Shown: piece by piece, positions 52,325 to 63,600 of the stretch | Layout: each line of letters starts with the position of its first letter | How positions within the stretch are numbered: position 1 is the stretch's first letter | Assembly (NCBI GenBank): GCA_016938655.1 | Contig: JAFGUG010000045.1 | Location: forward strand, 124,001 to 188,000 | Reading direction: 5' to 3' | DNA length: 64,000 bases | Origin: Thiotrichales bacterium | Lineage (GTDB): Bacteria; Pseudomonadota; Gammaproteobacteria; Thiomicrospirales; Thiomicrospiraceae | Notes under the pieces: model-generated | Seen by the model: the letters and a program-made list of their open reading frames with translations, nothing else | Databases searched by the model: none | What the model was told of the DNA's origin: nothing | Made by a program: the position numbers and the translations under genes

Positions 52325-55300
52325 ATCCGGTCGATACGCCTTCTACTGAAAATCTAGACAATGATTTCCACATTAAAGAGAAGAAGTTTAAATCGCGCGG
52401 CATGATCGGTTTGTTTGCTCGCCACAAGGTCGCGCCGAACTTATTGATGATTATCATGATTTTGATGGGTGTGGTGGCACTCATGAAGCTCAATGTGCAG
52501 TTTTTTCCAACCTTTGAATTGGATTATGCATCGGTTCGTGTGGTGTGGCCAGGGGCGAATGCTGAGGATGTTGAAACCAGTATTACTGACCCAGTTGAGC
52601 GTGTACTTAGAAACCTAGACGGGTTAGATGAGATGACGTCAACGTCTGCGTTGGGGATGGCGTCTATCTCATTAAAGTTTGAGCAGGGCACCAATATGAT
52701 CGAGGCACTCGATCAAATCAATCAGCGAATCAGTGAGTTGCGAAATTTACCCCAAGACTCACAGCGACCAGTTATCGAGCGGGTGATTCGGTATGAGTCG
52801 ATTGCTCGAATTTTGTTGGTGAGTGAGCAAGGCACGATTGAAGAGTTACGGCCTCTAGCAAGGCGGTTTGAGCGCGAGCTGTTAGACCGAGGAATTGATA
52901 AGGTCAACTTTAAAGGTTTGCCAACCGAAGAGATGGCGATTGAGGTGCCACAGAAGGCGTTGGAGCAATATGGCCTTTCATTAGAGTCGGTGGGTAATCA
53001 GATTACGGGGATGAGCCGTGATTTCCCAGCCGGAACCGTGGGTGATAAGGACAGTGTGCGTGACATTCGTGCCTTAGAGCAGAACCGCACAGAAACCGAA
53101 TTTGCGCAAATGCCTTTGGTCGTGAATGCGTCAGAAAATGTCTCGTTAGGCGACATCAGTATTATAGAGCGCCGCCCTGTCAAAGACGCGCCTTATCTTG
53201 AGGTGGAGGGCAAACCGGCCATTGAGATGCAGTTAATGCGTGCCGAAAGTGGCGATACTTTGAAATCATCAGAGATTATGACTCAATGGTTAGCGGAGAC
53301 GCGGCCGCAACTGCCAGTTGGCTTAGAGTTAAAAGTGTATGACGAAACTTGGTCGCTGGTAAGCCAGCGTATTTCGCTGCTGCTAACCAATGGGGTTGGC
53401 GGTTTGATACTGGTAATTTTAATTCTCTATATTTTTTTGAATGGTCGTGTGGCTTTTTGGGTAGCGGTGGGTATTCCCGTGTCTTTTATGGCGACCTTGA
53501 TGATTATGTATTTGGCAGGTGGTTCCATTAACATGATCAGCTTATTTGGGTTGATTATGGCGCTGGGGATTATTGTCGATGACGCCATTGTAGTGGCCGA
53601 AGACTCCTTGGCACACCATGAGCAAGGTGAACCCCCTTTACAAGCTGCAGAAGGCGGCGCTCATCGAATGTTAGGGCCGGTAACGGCTTCTTCTTTAACT
53701 ACGATTGCCGCATTCTTACCGCTGATGTTGATTGGTGGTGAGATTGGTAATATTCTGTTTGCGATTCCACTGGTGATTATTGCGGTCATTGTGGCTTCAT
53801 TAATTGAAAGTTTTACCGTGTTGCCCGGGCATCTTCGTCATGCTTTGAGTGGCGTCAAAAAGCCAGAATCCGGTTCAGTGCGTTATCGGTTAGAACATGC
53901 GATTGATCATTTAAGGCACCATCAATTCCGCAATTTAGTCCGTTGGGTTTTGGCGCATCGTGGTATTACCATGGCCGCCGCCCTTGGGATGATGATTTTT
54001 GTGGTGGGGCTATTGGCAGGTGGGCGCTTAGGGTTTGTCTTTTTCCCGTCCCCTGAGTCCACAAAAGTGAATGCGGATGCCATTTTTGTTGCCGGAACCC
54101 CTTCTGAGGTCTCTGGTCAGTTTGTCGAGCATTTATATCAAGCGCTGTTAGAAACAGAGAAAGAATTAGAGCCGGGCATTATTAATACTGCTGTGATGCA
54201 CTTTAATCAGAATAACCGTCAAACTGGGGCGAACTTTGCAGGCATTAATGTGGAGTTAATTGAGCCTGATCAGCGTCAAACACGAAATACCGAGTTTATT
54301 CGAGTCTGGCAAGAGAAAGCTGGAACCGTTCCGGGATTAGACACCTTAACCATGGCGGCACCCCGTATGGGACCTCCGGGTAGTGATGTTGATATTCGTT
54401 TAATGGGCGCAGAGCCGGCTCAGCTTAAGCAGGCCTCATTAGATTTACAGGCGGTGTTGAGTCAAATATCGGGTGTCAGTGATATTCGTGATGACTTGCC
54501 GTATGGTCGCGATCAGTTGATTTATGAGTTGACCCCTCAAGGTGAGGCCTTAGGTTTAACCTATGTTTCGTTAGGGCGCCAGTTGTCGGATGCGTTTTCT
54601 GGGCGTTTAGTGCAGATTTTCACGGACGAAGAGGATGAGATTGAAGTACGTGTTCAATATCCATTGGCTGACCAATCTACCTTGGCTTCGATTAATCGCA
54701 TGCAAATACTCACGCCTTCTGGACAGCGAGTTGCTTTAAGTTCTGTTGCCAGTTGGACGACGCAACGTGGTTTTGACATTATGCGCCATGTTGACGGTCA
54801 GCTTGCAGTGACCGTGGTTGGGGAGGTTGATAAAAACGTCAACAACGCCAATCGTATTTTGGCCACGTTAAAAGAGTCTACCTTGCTTGAGTTGGAGCAA
54901 AAGTACGGTCTGAGATATTCGGTTGAAGGTCAAAGTGCGCGTCAAGCGGAAACACTGGGAGATATGAAAGTCGGCCTGTTAATTGGGTTGTCTATGATCT
55001 ACATTGTTTTGGCTTGGGTGTTTGCCTCTTATGGCTGGCCGCTTGTTGTCATGATGGGTATTCCATTTGGTTTGGTCGGGGCGATTATGGGTCACTGGTG
55101 GATGGGCTTGGATATGACCATTCTATCGCTGTTTGGGTTCTTTGGTTTGTCTGGAATCGTGGTCAATGATTCGATTATTTTAGTCAGTTTTTACAAACGT
55201 TTACGAGAGTCCGGTTTGGGGGTGAATGAGGCGTTGGAAGAAGCCGCTGTTCAACGTGTACGTGCGGTTATGTTAACGTCGTTAACCACCATTGCTGGCT

Positions 55301-55488
55301 TAACGCCGTTGTTATTTGAAACCTCATTACAGGCTCAGTTTTTGATTCCAATGGCCACGGCAATTGCGTTTGGTTTGATGTTTTCAACCTTTTTGATTTT
55401 GTTGGTGATTCCCGCGATGCTCTCAATTTACGAGCACGCTTATGAACGTATTACCAAGAAACCATCGATTGAAACGGTGAAAATCTAA
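52321..55488 (+). CDS. RND efflux transporter, AcrB-like
   Basis: A 1055-residue proton-driven inner-membrane pump with 12 membrane segments and two large periplasmic loops. TM1 follows HKVAPNLLMIIMILMGVVAL. Typical sites are VVWPGANAEDVETSITDPVE in the porter domain, GLIMALGIIVDDAIVVAEDS with the proton-relay Asp pair in TM4, and FGLSGIVVNDSIILVSFY in TM10. It looks closer to the HAE1-related group with degenerate relay than to CusA; no Met-rich metal motifs are seen. Substrate unknown. Forms an operon with the adaptor. Confidence 0.93.
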   Translation: MNPVDTPSTENLDNDFHIKEKKFKSRGMIGLFARHKVAPNLLMIIMILMGVVALMKLNVQFFPTFELDYASVRVVWPGANAEDVETSITDPVERVLRNLDGLDEMTSTSALGMASISLKFEQGTNMIEALDQINQRISELRNLPQDSQRPVIERVIRYESIARILLVSEQGTIEELRPLARRFERELLDRGIDKVNFKGLPTEEMAIEVPQKALEQYGLSLESVGNQITGMSRDFPAGTVGDKDSVRDIRALEQNRTETEFAQMPLVVNASENVSLGDISIIERRPVKDAPYLEVEGKPAIEMQLMRAESGDTLKSSEIMTQWLAETRPQLPVGLELKVYDETWSLVSQRISLLLTNGVGGLILVILILYIFLNGRVAFWVAVGIPVSFMATLMIMYLAGGSINMISLFGLIMALGIIVDDAIVVAEDSLAHHEQGEPPLQAAEGGAHRMLGPVTASSLTTIAAFLPLMLIGGEIGNILFAIPLVIIAVIVASLIESFTVLPGHLRHALSGVKKPESGSVRYRLEHAIDHLRHHQFRNLVRWVLAHRGITMAAALGMMIFVVGLLAGGRLGFVFFPSPESTKVNADAIFVAGTPSEVSGQFVEHLYQALLETEKELEPGIINTAVMHFNQNNRQTGANFAGINVELIEPDQRQTRNTEFIRVWQEKAGTVPGLDTLTMAAPRMGPPGSDVDIRLMGAEPAQLKQASLDLQAVLSQISGVSDIRDDLPYGRDQLIYELTPQGEALGLTYVSLGRQLSDAFSGRLVQIFTDEEDEIEVRVQYPLADQSTLASINRMQILTPSGQRVALSSVASWTTQRGFDIMRHVDGQLAVTVVGEVDKNVNNANRILATLKESTLLELEQKYGLRYSVEGQSARQAETLGDMKVGLLIGLSMIYIVLAWVFASYGWPLVVMMGIPFGLVGAIMGHWWMGLDMTILSLFGFFGLSGIVVNDSIILVSFYKRLRESGLGVNEALEEAAVQRVRAVMLTSLTTIAGLTPLLFETSLQAQFLIPMATAIAFGLMFSTFLILLVIPAMLSIYEHAYERITKKPSIETVKI

Positions 55489-55497
55489 CAAAAAGTG

Positions 55498-55509
55498 AGC
55501 AGGCCTGCT
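55498..55509. repeat. AGCAGGCCTGCT palindrome copy
   Basis: Perfect 12-mer 10 bp past the RND transporter stop, left flank AAAAAGTG matching the family. The only terminator-like element seen after this operon. Confidence 0.9.
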
Positions 55510-55673
55510 TGTTATATGGAAACGGCTGTGTTGTTTAGCGATGCAGTCGTTTTTTTATGCCACAGTGGCGTTTTTATTGGCTTAGGTCTCCTAGCACAAC
55601 TTTTTTAACCGTTATTAATTGCTCGTAAATGAGGTTAATTGCGCATAAATTATTAATAAATCAATAAGAAACC

Positions 55674-55702
55674 TTGATGATTTTGCTGTTTTGAGAGAGA
55701 AT
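55674..55702 (+). promoter_or_regulatory. Candidate sigma-70 promoter for tkt
   Basis: TTGATG and GAGAAT separated by 17 bp, 110 bp upstream of the transketolase start. Each box matches consensus at four of six positions, so this is modest support. Confidence 0.3.
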
Positions 55703-55811
55703 AATCGTCCAAATTTATATTGCGGTCAGGCATGTTCATGTTGAAACTGGTAGAAAAATCCCAGTAATGACCCAAAAAAACCGAATTCTTAAAATAAATT
55801 GAGGAAGTTGT

Positions 55812-57800
55812 ATGGCAACTCGTAGAGACCTGGCAAATGCAATCCGTGCGTTAAGTATGGATGCAGTTCAAAAAGCAAACTCTGGTCACCCTGGTGCGCC
55901 GATGGGTATGGCGGATATCGCTGAAGTATTGTGGAACAGCCACATGAAATATAACCCAACGAATTCAAAATGGTCAGATCGTGACCGTTTTGTACTTTCG
56001 AACGGCCACGGTTCAATGTTGATGTACTCTTTGCTTCACCTTTCAGGTTATGACCTGAGCATGGAAGATATTAAGCAGTTCCGTCAGTTGCACGCTAAGA
56101 CAGCCGGTCACCCTGAGTATGGTTATGCTGAAGGTATCGAGACTACAACCGGTCCTCTAGGGCAAGGTTTAACAAACGCAGTAGGTATGGCGATTGCAGA
56201 ACGTACGCTTGCGGCTCAGTTCAACAAGCCAGGTCACGAAATCGTTGATCACAACACCTATGTATTCATGGGCGATGGTTGTTTGATGGAAGGTCTTTCT
56301 CACGAAGCAGCAGCCATGGCTGGGACGTTAGGTCTTGGTAAGTTAATCGCTTTCTGGGATGACAACGACATCTCTATCGACGGTAACATCGGTGACTGGA
56401 TGGAAAAAGGCGTTCCAGGACGTTTTGTTTCTTATGATTGGCACGTTATCCCGAATGTTGATGGTCACGATGCTGACGCAATCAATGCGGCAATCGAAGA
56501 AGCTAAGAAAGTAACAGACAAGCCTACTTTAATTTGTACTAAGACCGTTATCGGTTTTGGTTCACCTAACAAGTGTGGTACTTACTCGTGTCACGGTGCG
56601 CCTTTAGGGGATGAAGAGATCGAACTAGCGCGTAAAGAGCTTGGTTGGACTGCCGCACCGTTTGAAATTCCAGAAGATATTTATGCGGGTTGGGATCACA
56701 AAGAACAAGGCGCTAAAGATGAAGCGGCTTGGAATGACAAGTTTGCAGCTTATAAAGCGGCTTACCCAGCTGAAGCAGCAGAGTACGAGCGTCGTATGGC
56801 TGGTCAGTTGCCAGCTAACTTTGAAGTGGACATGGATGCGTTTATCGCTAAGACTCAGGCGGATATGCCTAAGCTAGCATCTCGTCAAGCGTCACAAAAA
56901 ACAATTGAACAGTTAGGTGAGTTGTTACCAGAGATGTTTGGTGGTTCTGCTGACTTAACAGGTTCTAACTTAACCAACTGGTCGAAGATGGTTAAAGTTA
57001 ACCGTGAAAACGCAGATGGTAACTACCTATCTTGGGGTGTTCGTGAATTCGGTATGGCGCACATGATGAACGGTATGGTTCTTCACGGTGGTTTTAAAGT
57101 ATTCGGTGGAACTTTCTTCATGTTTATGGAGTTCATGCGTAACGCGTTACGTATGTCTGCATTGATGAAAATCGGCACAATCTACGTTTACACGCATGAC
57201 TCTATCGGTCTAGGTGAAGATGGACCAACTCACCAGCCTGTTGAGCAATTAGCGACGATGCGTGTGATTCCTAACTTCCAAACTTGGCGTGGTTGTGATG
57301 CGGTTGAGTCTGCTGTTTCTTGGAAAATGGCGGTTATGCGTGACAAAGCGCCAACTGCATTAGTCTTCTCTCGTCAGGCGTTAACGCCGATGGAACGTAC
57401 GCCTGAGCAAGTTAAGAACATCGAAAAAGGTGGTTATGTATTAAAAGATTGTGCGGGTACACCTGACATTATCTTTATCTCTACCGGTTCTGAAGTGGGT
57501 CTAGCGGTTGAAGCGGCTGAAGCAATGGATGCAAACGTACGTGTTGTTTCTATGCCTTGTACCGATGCTTATGACGAGCAAGATCAAGCGTATAAAGATT
57601 CTGTTCTTATCCCTGGTGTTAAGCGTGTTGCAATCGAAGCCGGTGTGGCAGATGGTTGGTACAAGTACGTTGGCCTAGATGGTGGAACTGTTTGTATGTC
57701 TACATTCGGTGAATCAGCGCCTGCTGACGAACTATTTAAAGAGTTCGGATTCACAGTAGAAAACGTGGTTGCAACTGCTAACAAAGTTTTAGGTAAGTAA
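55812..57800 (+). CDS. tkt: Transketolase
   Basis: Thiamine-diphosphate enzyme of the Calvin cycle and pentose phosphate pathway, 662 residues. Motifs: [37 protein letters not shown], the ThDP/Mg motif [14 protein letters not shown] and the C-terminal [29 protein letters not shown]. Codon choice (GGT, CGT, AAC-rich) differs from the accessory genes and suggests high expression. First gene of tkt-gap-pgk-pyk-fba, the trunk of carbon fixation in autotrophic gammaproteobacteria. Confidence 0.97.
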   Translation: MATRRDLANAIRALSMDAVQKANSGHPGAPMGMADIAEVLWNSHMKYNPTNSKWSDRDRFVLSNGHGSMLMYSLLHLSGYDLSMEDIKQFRQLHAKTAGHPEYGYAEGIETTTGPLGQGLTNAVGMAIAERTLAAQFNKPGHEIVDHNTYVFMGDGCLMEGLSHEAAAMAGTLGLGKLIAFWDDNDISIDGNIGDWMEKGVPGRFVSYDWHVIPNVDGHDADAINAAIEEAKKVTDKPTLICTKTVIGFGSPNKCGTYSCHGAPLGDEEIELARKELGWTAAPFEIPEDIYAGWDHKEQGAKDEAAWNDKFAAYKAAYPAEAAEYERRMAGQLPANFEVDMDAFIAKTQADMPKLASRQASQKTIEQLGELLPEMFGGSADLTGSNLTNWSKMVKVNRENADGNYLSWGVREFGMAHMMNGMVLHGGFKVFGGTFFMFMEFMRNALRMSALMKIGTIYVYTHDSIGLGEDGPTHQPVEQLATMRVIPNFQTWRGCDAVESAVSWKMAVMRDKAPTALVFSRQALTPMERTPEQVKNIEKGGYVLKDCAGTPDIIFISTGSEVGLAVEAAEAMDANVRVVSMPCTDAYDEQDQAYKDSVLIPGVKRVAIEAGVADGWYKYVGLDGGTVCMSTFGESAPADELFKEFGFTVENVVATANKVLGK

Positions 57801-57803
57801 TTA

Positions 57804-57831
57804 CGAAGCCGTCCTTTGGGCGGTTTTAATA
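57804..57831 (+). terminator. Weak hairpin after tkt
   Basis: CCGTCC pairs with GGGCGG around CTTT-type loop, followed by TTTTAATAC. The short T-run suggests partial termination, with read-through into gap 76 bp on. Confidence 0.6.
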
Positions 57832-57900
57832 CGTTATACGTAAATAAATTTTTTATAAAGTTAGGCCTGTTAAGGCAGGTCTGGTATTAAATTGGAGTAA

Positions 57901-59021
<1,121 letters not shown>

Positions 59022-59025
<4 letters not shown>

Positions 59026-59062
59026 AATTTAAGAAGGGGTTCGTTCCTTTCTTAAATTAAAT
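59022..59062 (+). terminator. AT-rich 14 bp stem upstream of pgk
   Basis: Arms ATTTAATTTAAGAA (59022-59035) and TTCTTAAATTAAAT (59049-59062) are perfectly complementary, with GGG..CC inside and TTTTCTTG after. It may be a terminator or an mRNA-stabilising hairpin. Confidence 0.65.
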
Positions 59063-59169
59063 TTTCTTGTTTGTATTCGGTTCTGAGTATAAAAAAGTAA
59101 GTTTAATATTTAATCCAATTCTGTTCTCGCTCTGAGGGCAGGTTCAACTTGAAAGAAAGAGGACTCAAC

Positions 59170-60351
59170 ATGTCTGTAATTAAGATGTCTGATCTAGATT
59201 TAGCTGGTAAGCGCGTATTGATTCGTGAAGACCTTAACGTTCCAGTTAAAGACGGTAAAGTAACTTCTGATGCGCGTATCCGTGCTTCATTACCTACCAT
59301 CAAAATGGCTGCTGAAGCAGGTGCTAAGGTAATGCTTATGTCTCATCTTGGTCGTCCAACTGAAGGTGAATATGCAGAAGAGTTCTCCCTAGCGCCAGTT
59401 GCAGCAGATCTGACTGCTAAGCTTGGTAAAGAAGTGCGCCTTGTTAAAGATTACCTTGACGGTAACGTTGAAGTCGCTGACGGTGAAGTGGTTCTTTTAG
59501 AGAACGTGCGTTTCAACGTGGGTGAGAAGAAGAACTCGGATGAGTTATCTAAACAGTATGCGGCACTGTGTGATGTGTATGTGATGGATGCATTTGGTAC
59601 GGCTCACCGTGCGCAAGCTTCTACACACGGTGCAGGTGCATTTGCTGACACGGCGTGTGCAGGTCCATTATTAGCGGCTGAATTAGACGCGTTAGGAAAA
59701 GCATTAAATAACCCAGCACGTCCAATGGTTGCAATCGTTGGTGGTTCAAAAGTCTCTACCAAGTTAACGGTTCTTGAGTCGCTTTCAGAGAAAGTAGATC
59801 AGCTAGTTGTGGGCGGTGGTATTGCAAACACGTTTATCGAAGCGGCTGGCCACAATGTTGGTAAGTCACTGTCTGAGTCAGACCTTGTGCCTACATGCAA
59901 CAAGCTAAATGAAATCATGAATGCACGTGGTGCAGCGATTCCTTTGGCTTCTGATGTTGTTTGCGGTAAAGAGTTCTCTGAATCAGCAGCAGCAACAACT
60001 ATGAATGTTTCTGAAGTGTCTGATGACGATATGATTTTTGATATTGGTCCTGATTCAGCGGCTGAATTAGCTGAAATCATCAAAAATGCAGGAACGGTTG
60101 TATGGAACGGTCCAGTAGGTGTTTTTGAATTTGATCAATTTGGTGAAGGTACCAAAGCCATCTCTATGGCGATTGCTGAATCTAAAGCGTTCTCTATTGC
60201 AGGTGGTGGTGATACGTTAGCGGCTATCGATAAGTACGGCATTGCTGATCAAGTATCTTACATCTCTACGGGTGGTGGTGCTTTCCTAGAATTCCTAGAA
60301 GGTAAAGAGCTACCAGCCGTGACTATGCTTGAAGCCGCTGCTGCAAAATAA
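59170..60351 (+). CDS. pgk: Phosphoglycerate kinase
   Basis: ATP-linked kinase of glycolysis and the Calvin cycle. 393 residues from the ATG at 59170, chosen because AAAGAGGA lies just upstream and [11 protein letters not shown] is the family start; the frame is open seven codons earlier. Motifs: [41 protein letters not shown] and the nucleotide motif [16 protein letters not shown]. The two strong hairpins before it may separate its transcript from gap. Confidence 0.97.
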   Translation: MSVIKMSDLDLAGKRVLIREDLNVPVKDGKVTSDARIRASLPTIKMAAEAGAKVMLMSHLGRPTEGEYAEEFSLAPVAADLTAKLGKEVRLVKDYLDGNVEVADGEVVLLENVRFNVGEKKNSDELSKQYAALCDVYVMDAFGTAHRAQASTHGAGAFADTACAGPLLAAELDALGKALNNPARPMVAIVGGSKVSTKLTVLESLSEKVDQLVVGGGIANTFIEAAGHNVGKSLSESDLVPTCNKLNEIMNARGAAIPLASDVVCGKEFSESAAATTMNVSEVSDDDMIFDIGPDSAAELAEIIKNAGTVVWNGPVGVFEFDQFGEGTKAISMAIAESKAFSIAGGGDTLAAIDKYGIADQVSYISTGGGAFLEFLEGKELPAVTMLEAAAAK

Positions 60352-60370
60352 TTCGTTCAACGAATACGTT

Positions 60371-60401
60371 ACCAGGCCTGCTGACTTTTAACAGGCCTGG
60401 T
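60371..60401 (+). terminator. Paired palindrome words forming a hairpin after pgk
   Basis: Two CAGGCCTG words (60373-60380 and 60392-60399) stand 11 bp apart and form TACCAGGCCTG / CAGGCCTGGTA arms around CTGACTTTTAA. The intervening GCTGACTTTTAA is the right flank of the extended repeat, so this looks like a duplicated or rearranged copy. No T-run follows directly. Confidence 0.75.
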
Positions 60402-60408
60402 ATACAAG

Positions 60409-60435
60409 AACAGCCCGATTTTTCGGGTTTGTTTT
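60409..60435 (+). terminator. Rho-independent terminator after pgk
   Basis: Stem CCCGA / TCGGG with a short T-rich loop, followed by TTTGTTTTAATTT. Just downstream of the paired palindromes. Confidence 0.8.
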
Positions 60436-60615
60436 AATTTAAAAGTAATACAAATTTGTTTGAATAATTTGTTCAATAAACGAAGGGTGACTCGGTAAGT
60501 AAACACAAAGACGCCTCAGCCAATAGATTGGCTGTTTGATTGGGTGGAGTTTATTTTGCGAGACATCTTTTTTGGACACAAACAAATTCCAAATATTAAT
60601 AAGGTAAAAACACAA

Positions 60616-62067
60616 ATGCCAATGAATGGTTTAAGTTTAAGAAGAACAAAAATTGTTGCAACATTAGGTCCCGCGACAGATCGCGAAGGCGAACTGGAGA
60701 AAATGATTAAAGCGGGGCTAGATGTAGTCCGCATTAACATGTCACACGGTAACCCTGAAGAGCATAAATTACGTGCTCAGCAAGTTCGCGAATTAGCCGC
60801 TAAGTTCGATCATGAAGTCGGTGTGTTGGTTGACCTACAAGGGCCTAAAATTCGTATTGCACGTTTTGCAGAAGATAAGATTACGTTGCAAGATGGAGAC
60901 CATTTCGCACTGGATAATAATGTAGGCAAAAATGATGGTAACCAACGTGAAGTTGGCTTAACTTATAAAAACCTCCCTTACGACGTCAAGTCAGGTGATA
61001 AGCTTTTATTAGACGATGGTCGTCTGGTATTTGAAGTAATCGAAGTAGTTGGTGAGCGTGTAGAGTGTCATGTTTTAGTAGGTGGAACCCTGTCTAACAA
61101 CAAAGGGATTAACCTTCAAGGTGGTGGACTTTCTGCTGCGGCATTAACAGACAAAGATAAAGAAGACATTATTACAGCTGCAGAAATTGGTGCAGACTAT
61201 CTTGCGCTTTCGTTCCCACGTTCAGCTGAAGATGTAGAATATTGTCGTTCATTGGCTTCAAAAGCCGGTTTAAACTGTAGCATTGTTTCTAAAGTTGAAC
61301 GTGCTGAAGCGGTTGCAGATGACGAAACCTTAGACGGTATTATCTTAGCGTCTGACGTGATCATGATTGCCCGTGGAGATTTGGGCGTTGAAGTCGGTGA
61401 TGCACAGCTTCCAGCACTTCAAAAGAAAATGATTAAACGTGCCCGTCAGTTGAACCGTGTGACCATCACTGCAACACAGATGATGGAAACCATGATTGAC
61501 AATGCGATTCCGACTCGTGCGGAAGTGTTTGACGTAGCAAACGCGGTTATGGATGGTTCGGATGCGGTCATGTTATCGGGTGAGACTGCAACAGGTAAGT
61601 CACCAAGTTTAGTTATTGCGACTATGAGTCGTATTTGTCATGAAGCAGAGAAGTCACGTACTTCTCGTGAGTCAACGCACCGTATTGATGAGTCATTTAC
61701 AGCCGTTGATGAAACCGTTGCGATGGCAACCATGTATGCTGCTAACCACTTTGGTGTTAAGTGTATTGCTGCGTTAACAGAATCTGGTAACACACCATTA
61801 TTGATGTCACGTATCAGTTCAGGTATGCCAATTATTGCGATGACGCCGCACTTAGATACACGTCGTAAAGTCACGATGTACCGTGGTGTTTATCCGTCAT
61901 CAATTGATTACGGTACGCTTGATGATTCTGGTGTTCAGGCATTGGTCTTAAACAAAATTAAAGATTTTGGAATTGCGCAAACCGGTGATTTAGTTATTTT
62001 GACTCGTGGTGAAGTAAAAGGCACTATGGGTGGCACGAACCGTATGGAAATCGTAAAAATTCCATAA
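60616..62067 (+). CDS. pyk: Pyruvate kinase
   Basis: Makes pyruvate and ATP from phosphoenolpyruvate. The ATG at 60616 (MPMNGLSLRRTKIVATLGPA) gives 483 residues, the usual start; the frame is open to a GTG at 60544, but that adds 24 residues unlike the family. Substrate and metal motifs are VDLQGPKIRIA, VSKVERAEA, IIMARGDLGVE-type (here MIARGDLGVEVGDAQLP) and TATQMMETMI. The C-terminal allosteric domain is present. Having pyk inside a Calvin-cycle cluster is normal in this bacterial group. Confidence 0.96.
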   Translation: MPMNGLSLRRTKIVATLGPATDREGELEKMIKAGLDVVRINMSHGNPEEHKLRAQQVRELAAKFDHEVGVLVDLQGPKIRIARFAEDKITLQDGDHFALDNNVGKNDGNQREVGLTYKNLPYDVKSGDKLLLDDGRLVFEVIEVVGERVECHVLVGGTLSNNKGINLQGGGLSAAALTDKDKEDIITAAEIGADYLALSFPRSAEDVEYCRSLASKAGLNCSIVSKVERAEAVADDETLDGIILASDVIMIARGDLGVEVGDAQLPALQKKMIKRARQLNRVTITATQMMETMIDNAIPTRAEVFDVANAVMDGSDAVMLSGETATGKSPSLVIATMSRICHEAEKSRTSRESTHRIDESFTAVDETVAMATMYAANHFGVKCIAALTESGNTPLLMSRISSGMPIIAMTPHLDTRRKVTMYRGVYPSSIDYGTLDDSGVQALVLNKIKDFGIAQTGDLVILTRGEVKGTMGGTNRMEIVKIP

Positions 62068-62118
62068 TGGATAAAATCCGAGTGTGGCTTGCTCATGCTC
62101 GGTAACAGGATAATTATT

Positions 62119-62146
62119 TGGACAGCTTGTAAAAGCTTGATAGAAT
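62119..62146 (+). promoter_or_regulatory. Promoter of fba with an inverted repeat in its spacer
   Basis: -35 TGGACA and -10 TAGAAT (each five of six consensus bases), spacer 16 bp, 41 bp upstream of fba. The spacer contains AGCTT-GTAA-AAGCT, a possible operator. Confidence 0.55.
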
Positions 62147-62187
62147 AGTAAAAATTTTTTGAATAACCAACTAGAGGAGTCTCGCAC

Positions 62188-63252
62188 ATGGCGATGATTA
62201 CACTTCGTGAATTAATGGACTACGCAGCAGAAAACAGTTTTGGTATGCCTGCGTTTAACGTAAACAACATGGAACAAGTACGTGCAATCATGCGCGCTGC
62301 TGACGCGGTAGATTCTCCAGTTATCCTTCAAGGTTCAGCTGGTGCTCGTAAGTACGCGGGTGAGCCAATGCTACGTCACATGGTTGCGGCGGCTGTTGAA
62401 ATGTACCCACATATCCCAGTTGTTATGCACCAGGATCACGGTTCTGATGTTGGCGTATGTTTACGTGCAATCCAGTCTGGTTTTACATCAGTCATGATGG
62501 ACGGTTCTTTGATGGCAGACATGAAAACACCTGCATCTTACGAGTACAATGCGGGTATCACCGCTGAAGTAGTTAAGATCGCGCACGCTGGTGGTGTTTC
62601 TGTTGAAGGTGAATTAGGTTGCCTAGGTTCATTAGAAACTGGAATGATGGGTGAAGAAGATGGACACGGTTCTGATGAGAAGCTTGATATGCATAGCCTT
62701 CTAACTGATCCTGAAGAAGCGGCACAGTTCGTTAAAGATACAAACGTTGACTGTTTAGCCGTTGCAGTTGGTACTTCTCACGGTGCTTATAAATTTACTT
62801 CTAAGCCTTCTGAAGACGTTCTTAAGATTGATCAGATTGCTAAGATTCACGCGCGTATCCCGGACACTCACATCGTAATGCACGGTTCTTCTTCTGTTCC
62901 AGAAGAGTGGTTAGAGATTATCAATAACTACGGTGGTGATATGGGTCAAACTTATGGTGTACCTGTTGAAGCAATCGTTGAAGGCATCAAGTATGGTGTT
63001 CGTAAAGTTAACATCGATACTGACTTACGTATGGCATCTACTGGTGCAATTCGTAAACACCTTGCAGAAAATACATCTAACTTTGATCCACGTAAATTCT
63101 TCAACGCAGCTGAAGATGCAATGATGGAAATTTGTAAAGCGCGTTTTGAAGCATTTGGTTGTGCTGGTCACGCTTCTAAAATCAAGTCTGTTGGTCTTGA
63201 AGAGATGCAAGCTCGTTACGCTTCCGGTTCATTAAACCAAACTGTTAAATAA
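62188..63252 (+). CDS. fba: Fructose-bisphosphate aldolase, class II (Calvin-cycle subtype)
   Basis: Zinc aldolase of 354 residues joining triose phosphates to fructose or sedoheptulose bisphosphate. Motifs: [17 protein letters not shown], the zinc site [28 protein letters not shown], and [11 protein letters not shown]. The fold and the position next to tkt, gap and pgk match the CbbA/FbaC subtype of autotrophs. RBS GAGGAG. It appears to have its own promoter and ends at a clear terminator. Confidence 0.97.
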   Translation: MAMITLRELMDYAAENSFGMPAFNVNNMEQVRAIMRAADAVDSPVILQGSAGARKYAGEPMLRHMVAAAVEMYPHIPVVMHQDHGSDVGVCLRAIQSGFTSVMMDGSLMADMKTPASYEYNAGITAEVVKIAHAGGVSVEGELGCLGSLETGMMGEEDGHGSDEKLDMHSLLTDPEEAAQFVKDTNVDCLAVAVGTSHGAYKFTSKPSEDVLKIDQIAKIHARIPDTHIVMHGSSSVPEEWLEIINNYGGDMGQTYGVPVEAIVEGIKYGVRKVNIDTDLRMASTGAIRKHLAENTSNFDPRKFFNAAEDAMMEICKARFEAFGCAGHASKIKSVGLEEMQARYASGSLNQTVK

Positions 63253-63276
63253 TTAACCGTTTGTTATGAACTTAAG

Positions 63277-63303
63277 AAACCCGCCTAGTGCGGGTTTTTT
63301 GTT
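63277..63303 (+). terminator. Rho-independent terminator after fba
   Basis: Stem AAACCCGC / GCGGGTTT with a 5 nt loop (CTAGT) and a following T-run. Confidence 0.94.
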
Positions 63304-63333
63304 TTGCAACTATGAAAAATAAAAGGAAATACT

Positions 63334-63600
63334 ATGTGTCCAATCATATTGGGTTTAATGGTGCTTTTGTTGTATTACTCTGGGGTTCAGCTAGAGTTTT
63401 TAAGCTTGTCTGAGCAGGTGGGTGATAGTCTGGTGACCGTTGCGCAGGGTTGGGAGATATTGCCTGCCCTATGGCCATTAGCTTTGTTTCTGTTTTTGTT
63501 TGGTGTGATTACTGTGCTATTAACGTTTAGAGTGCGTTCAATGTTCAAAGAGATTCGTGAAAAAAAAGCGGAAGATATTAAATCGCAAAACCAGGAATAG
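63334..63600 (+). CDS. Small two-helix membrane protein, unknown
   Basis: An 88-residue protein with two hydrophobic segments (IILGLMVLLLYYSGVQLEFL and LWPLALFLFLFGVITVLLTF) and a charged C-terminal tail (EIREKKAEDIKSQNQE). RBS AAAGGAAA. No family recognised. Its last 23 bp overlap the 3' end of the convergent bioD gene. The overlap and the good ribosome site make it a likely real gene. Confidence 0.7.
   Translation: MCPIILGLMVLLLYYSGVQLEFLSLSEQVGDSLVTVAQGWEILPALWPLALFLFLFGVITVLLTFRVRSMFKEIREKKAEDIKSQNQE

Larger units (their letters stand above)
55489..55811. other. Gene-free region upstream of tkt
   Basis: Contains the palindrome copy at 55498, a region with no good frame, and a candidate promoter at 55674-55702. 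No riboswitch or CbbR-type operator could be recognised with confidence. Confidence 0.5.
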
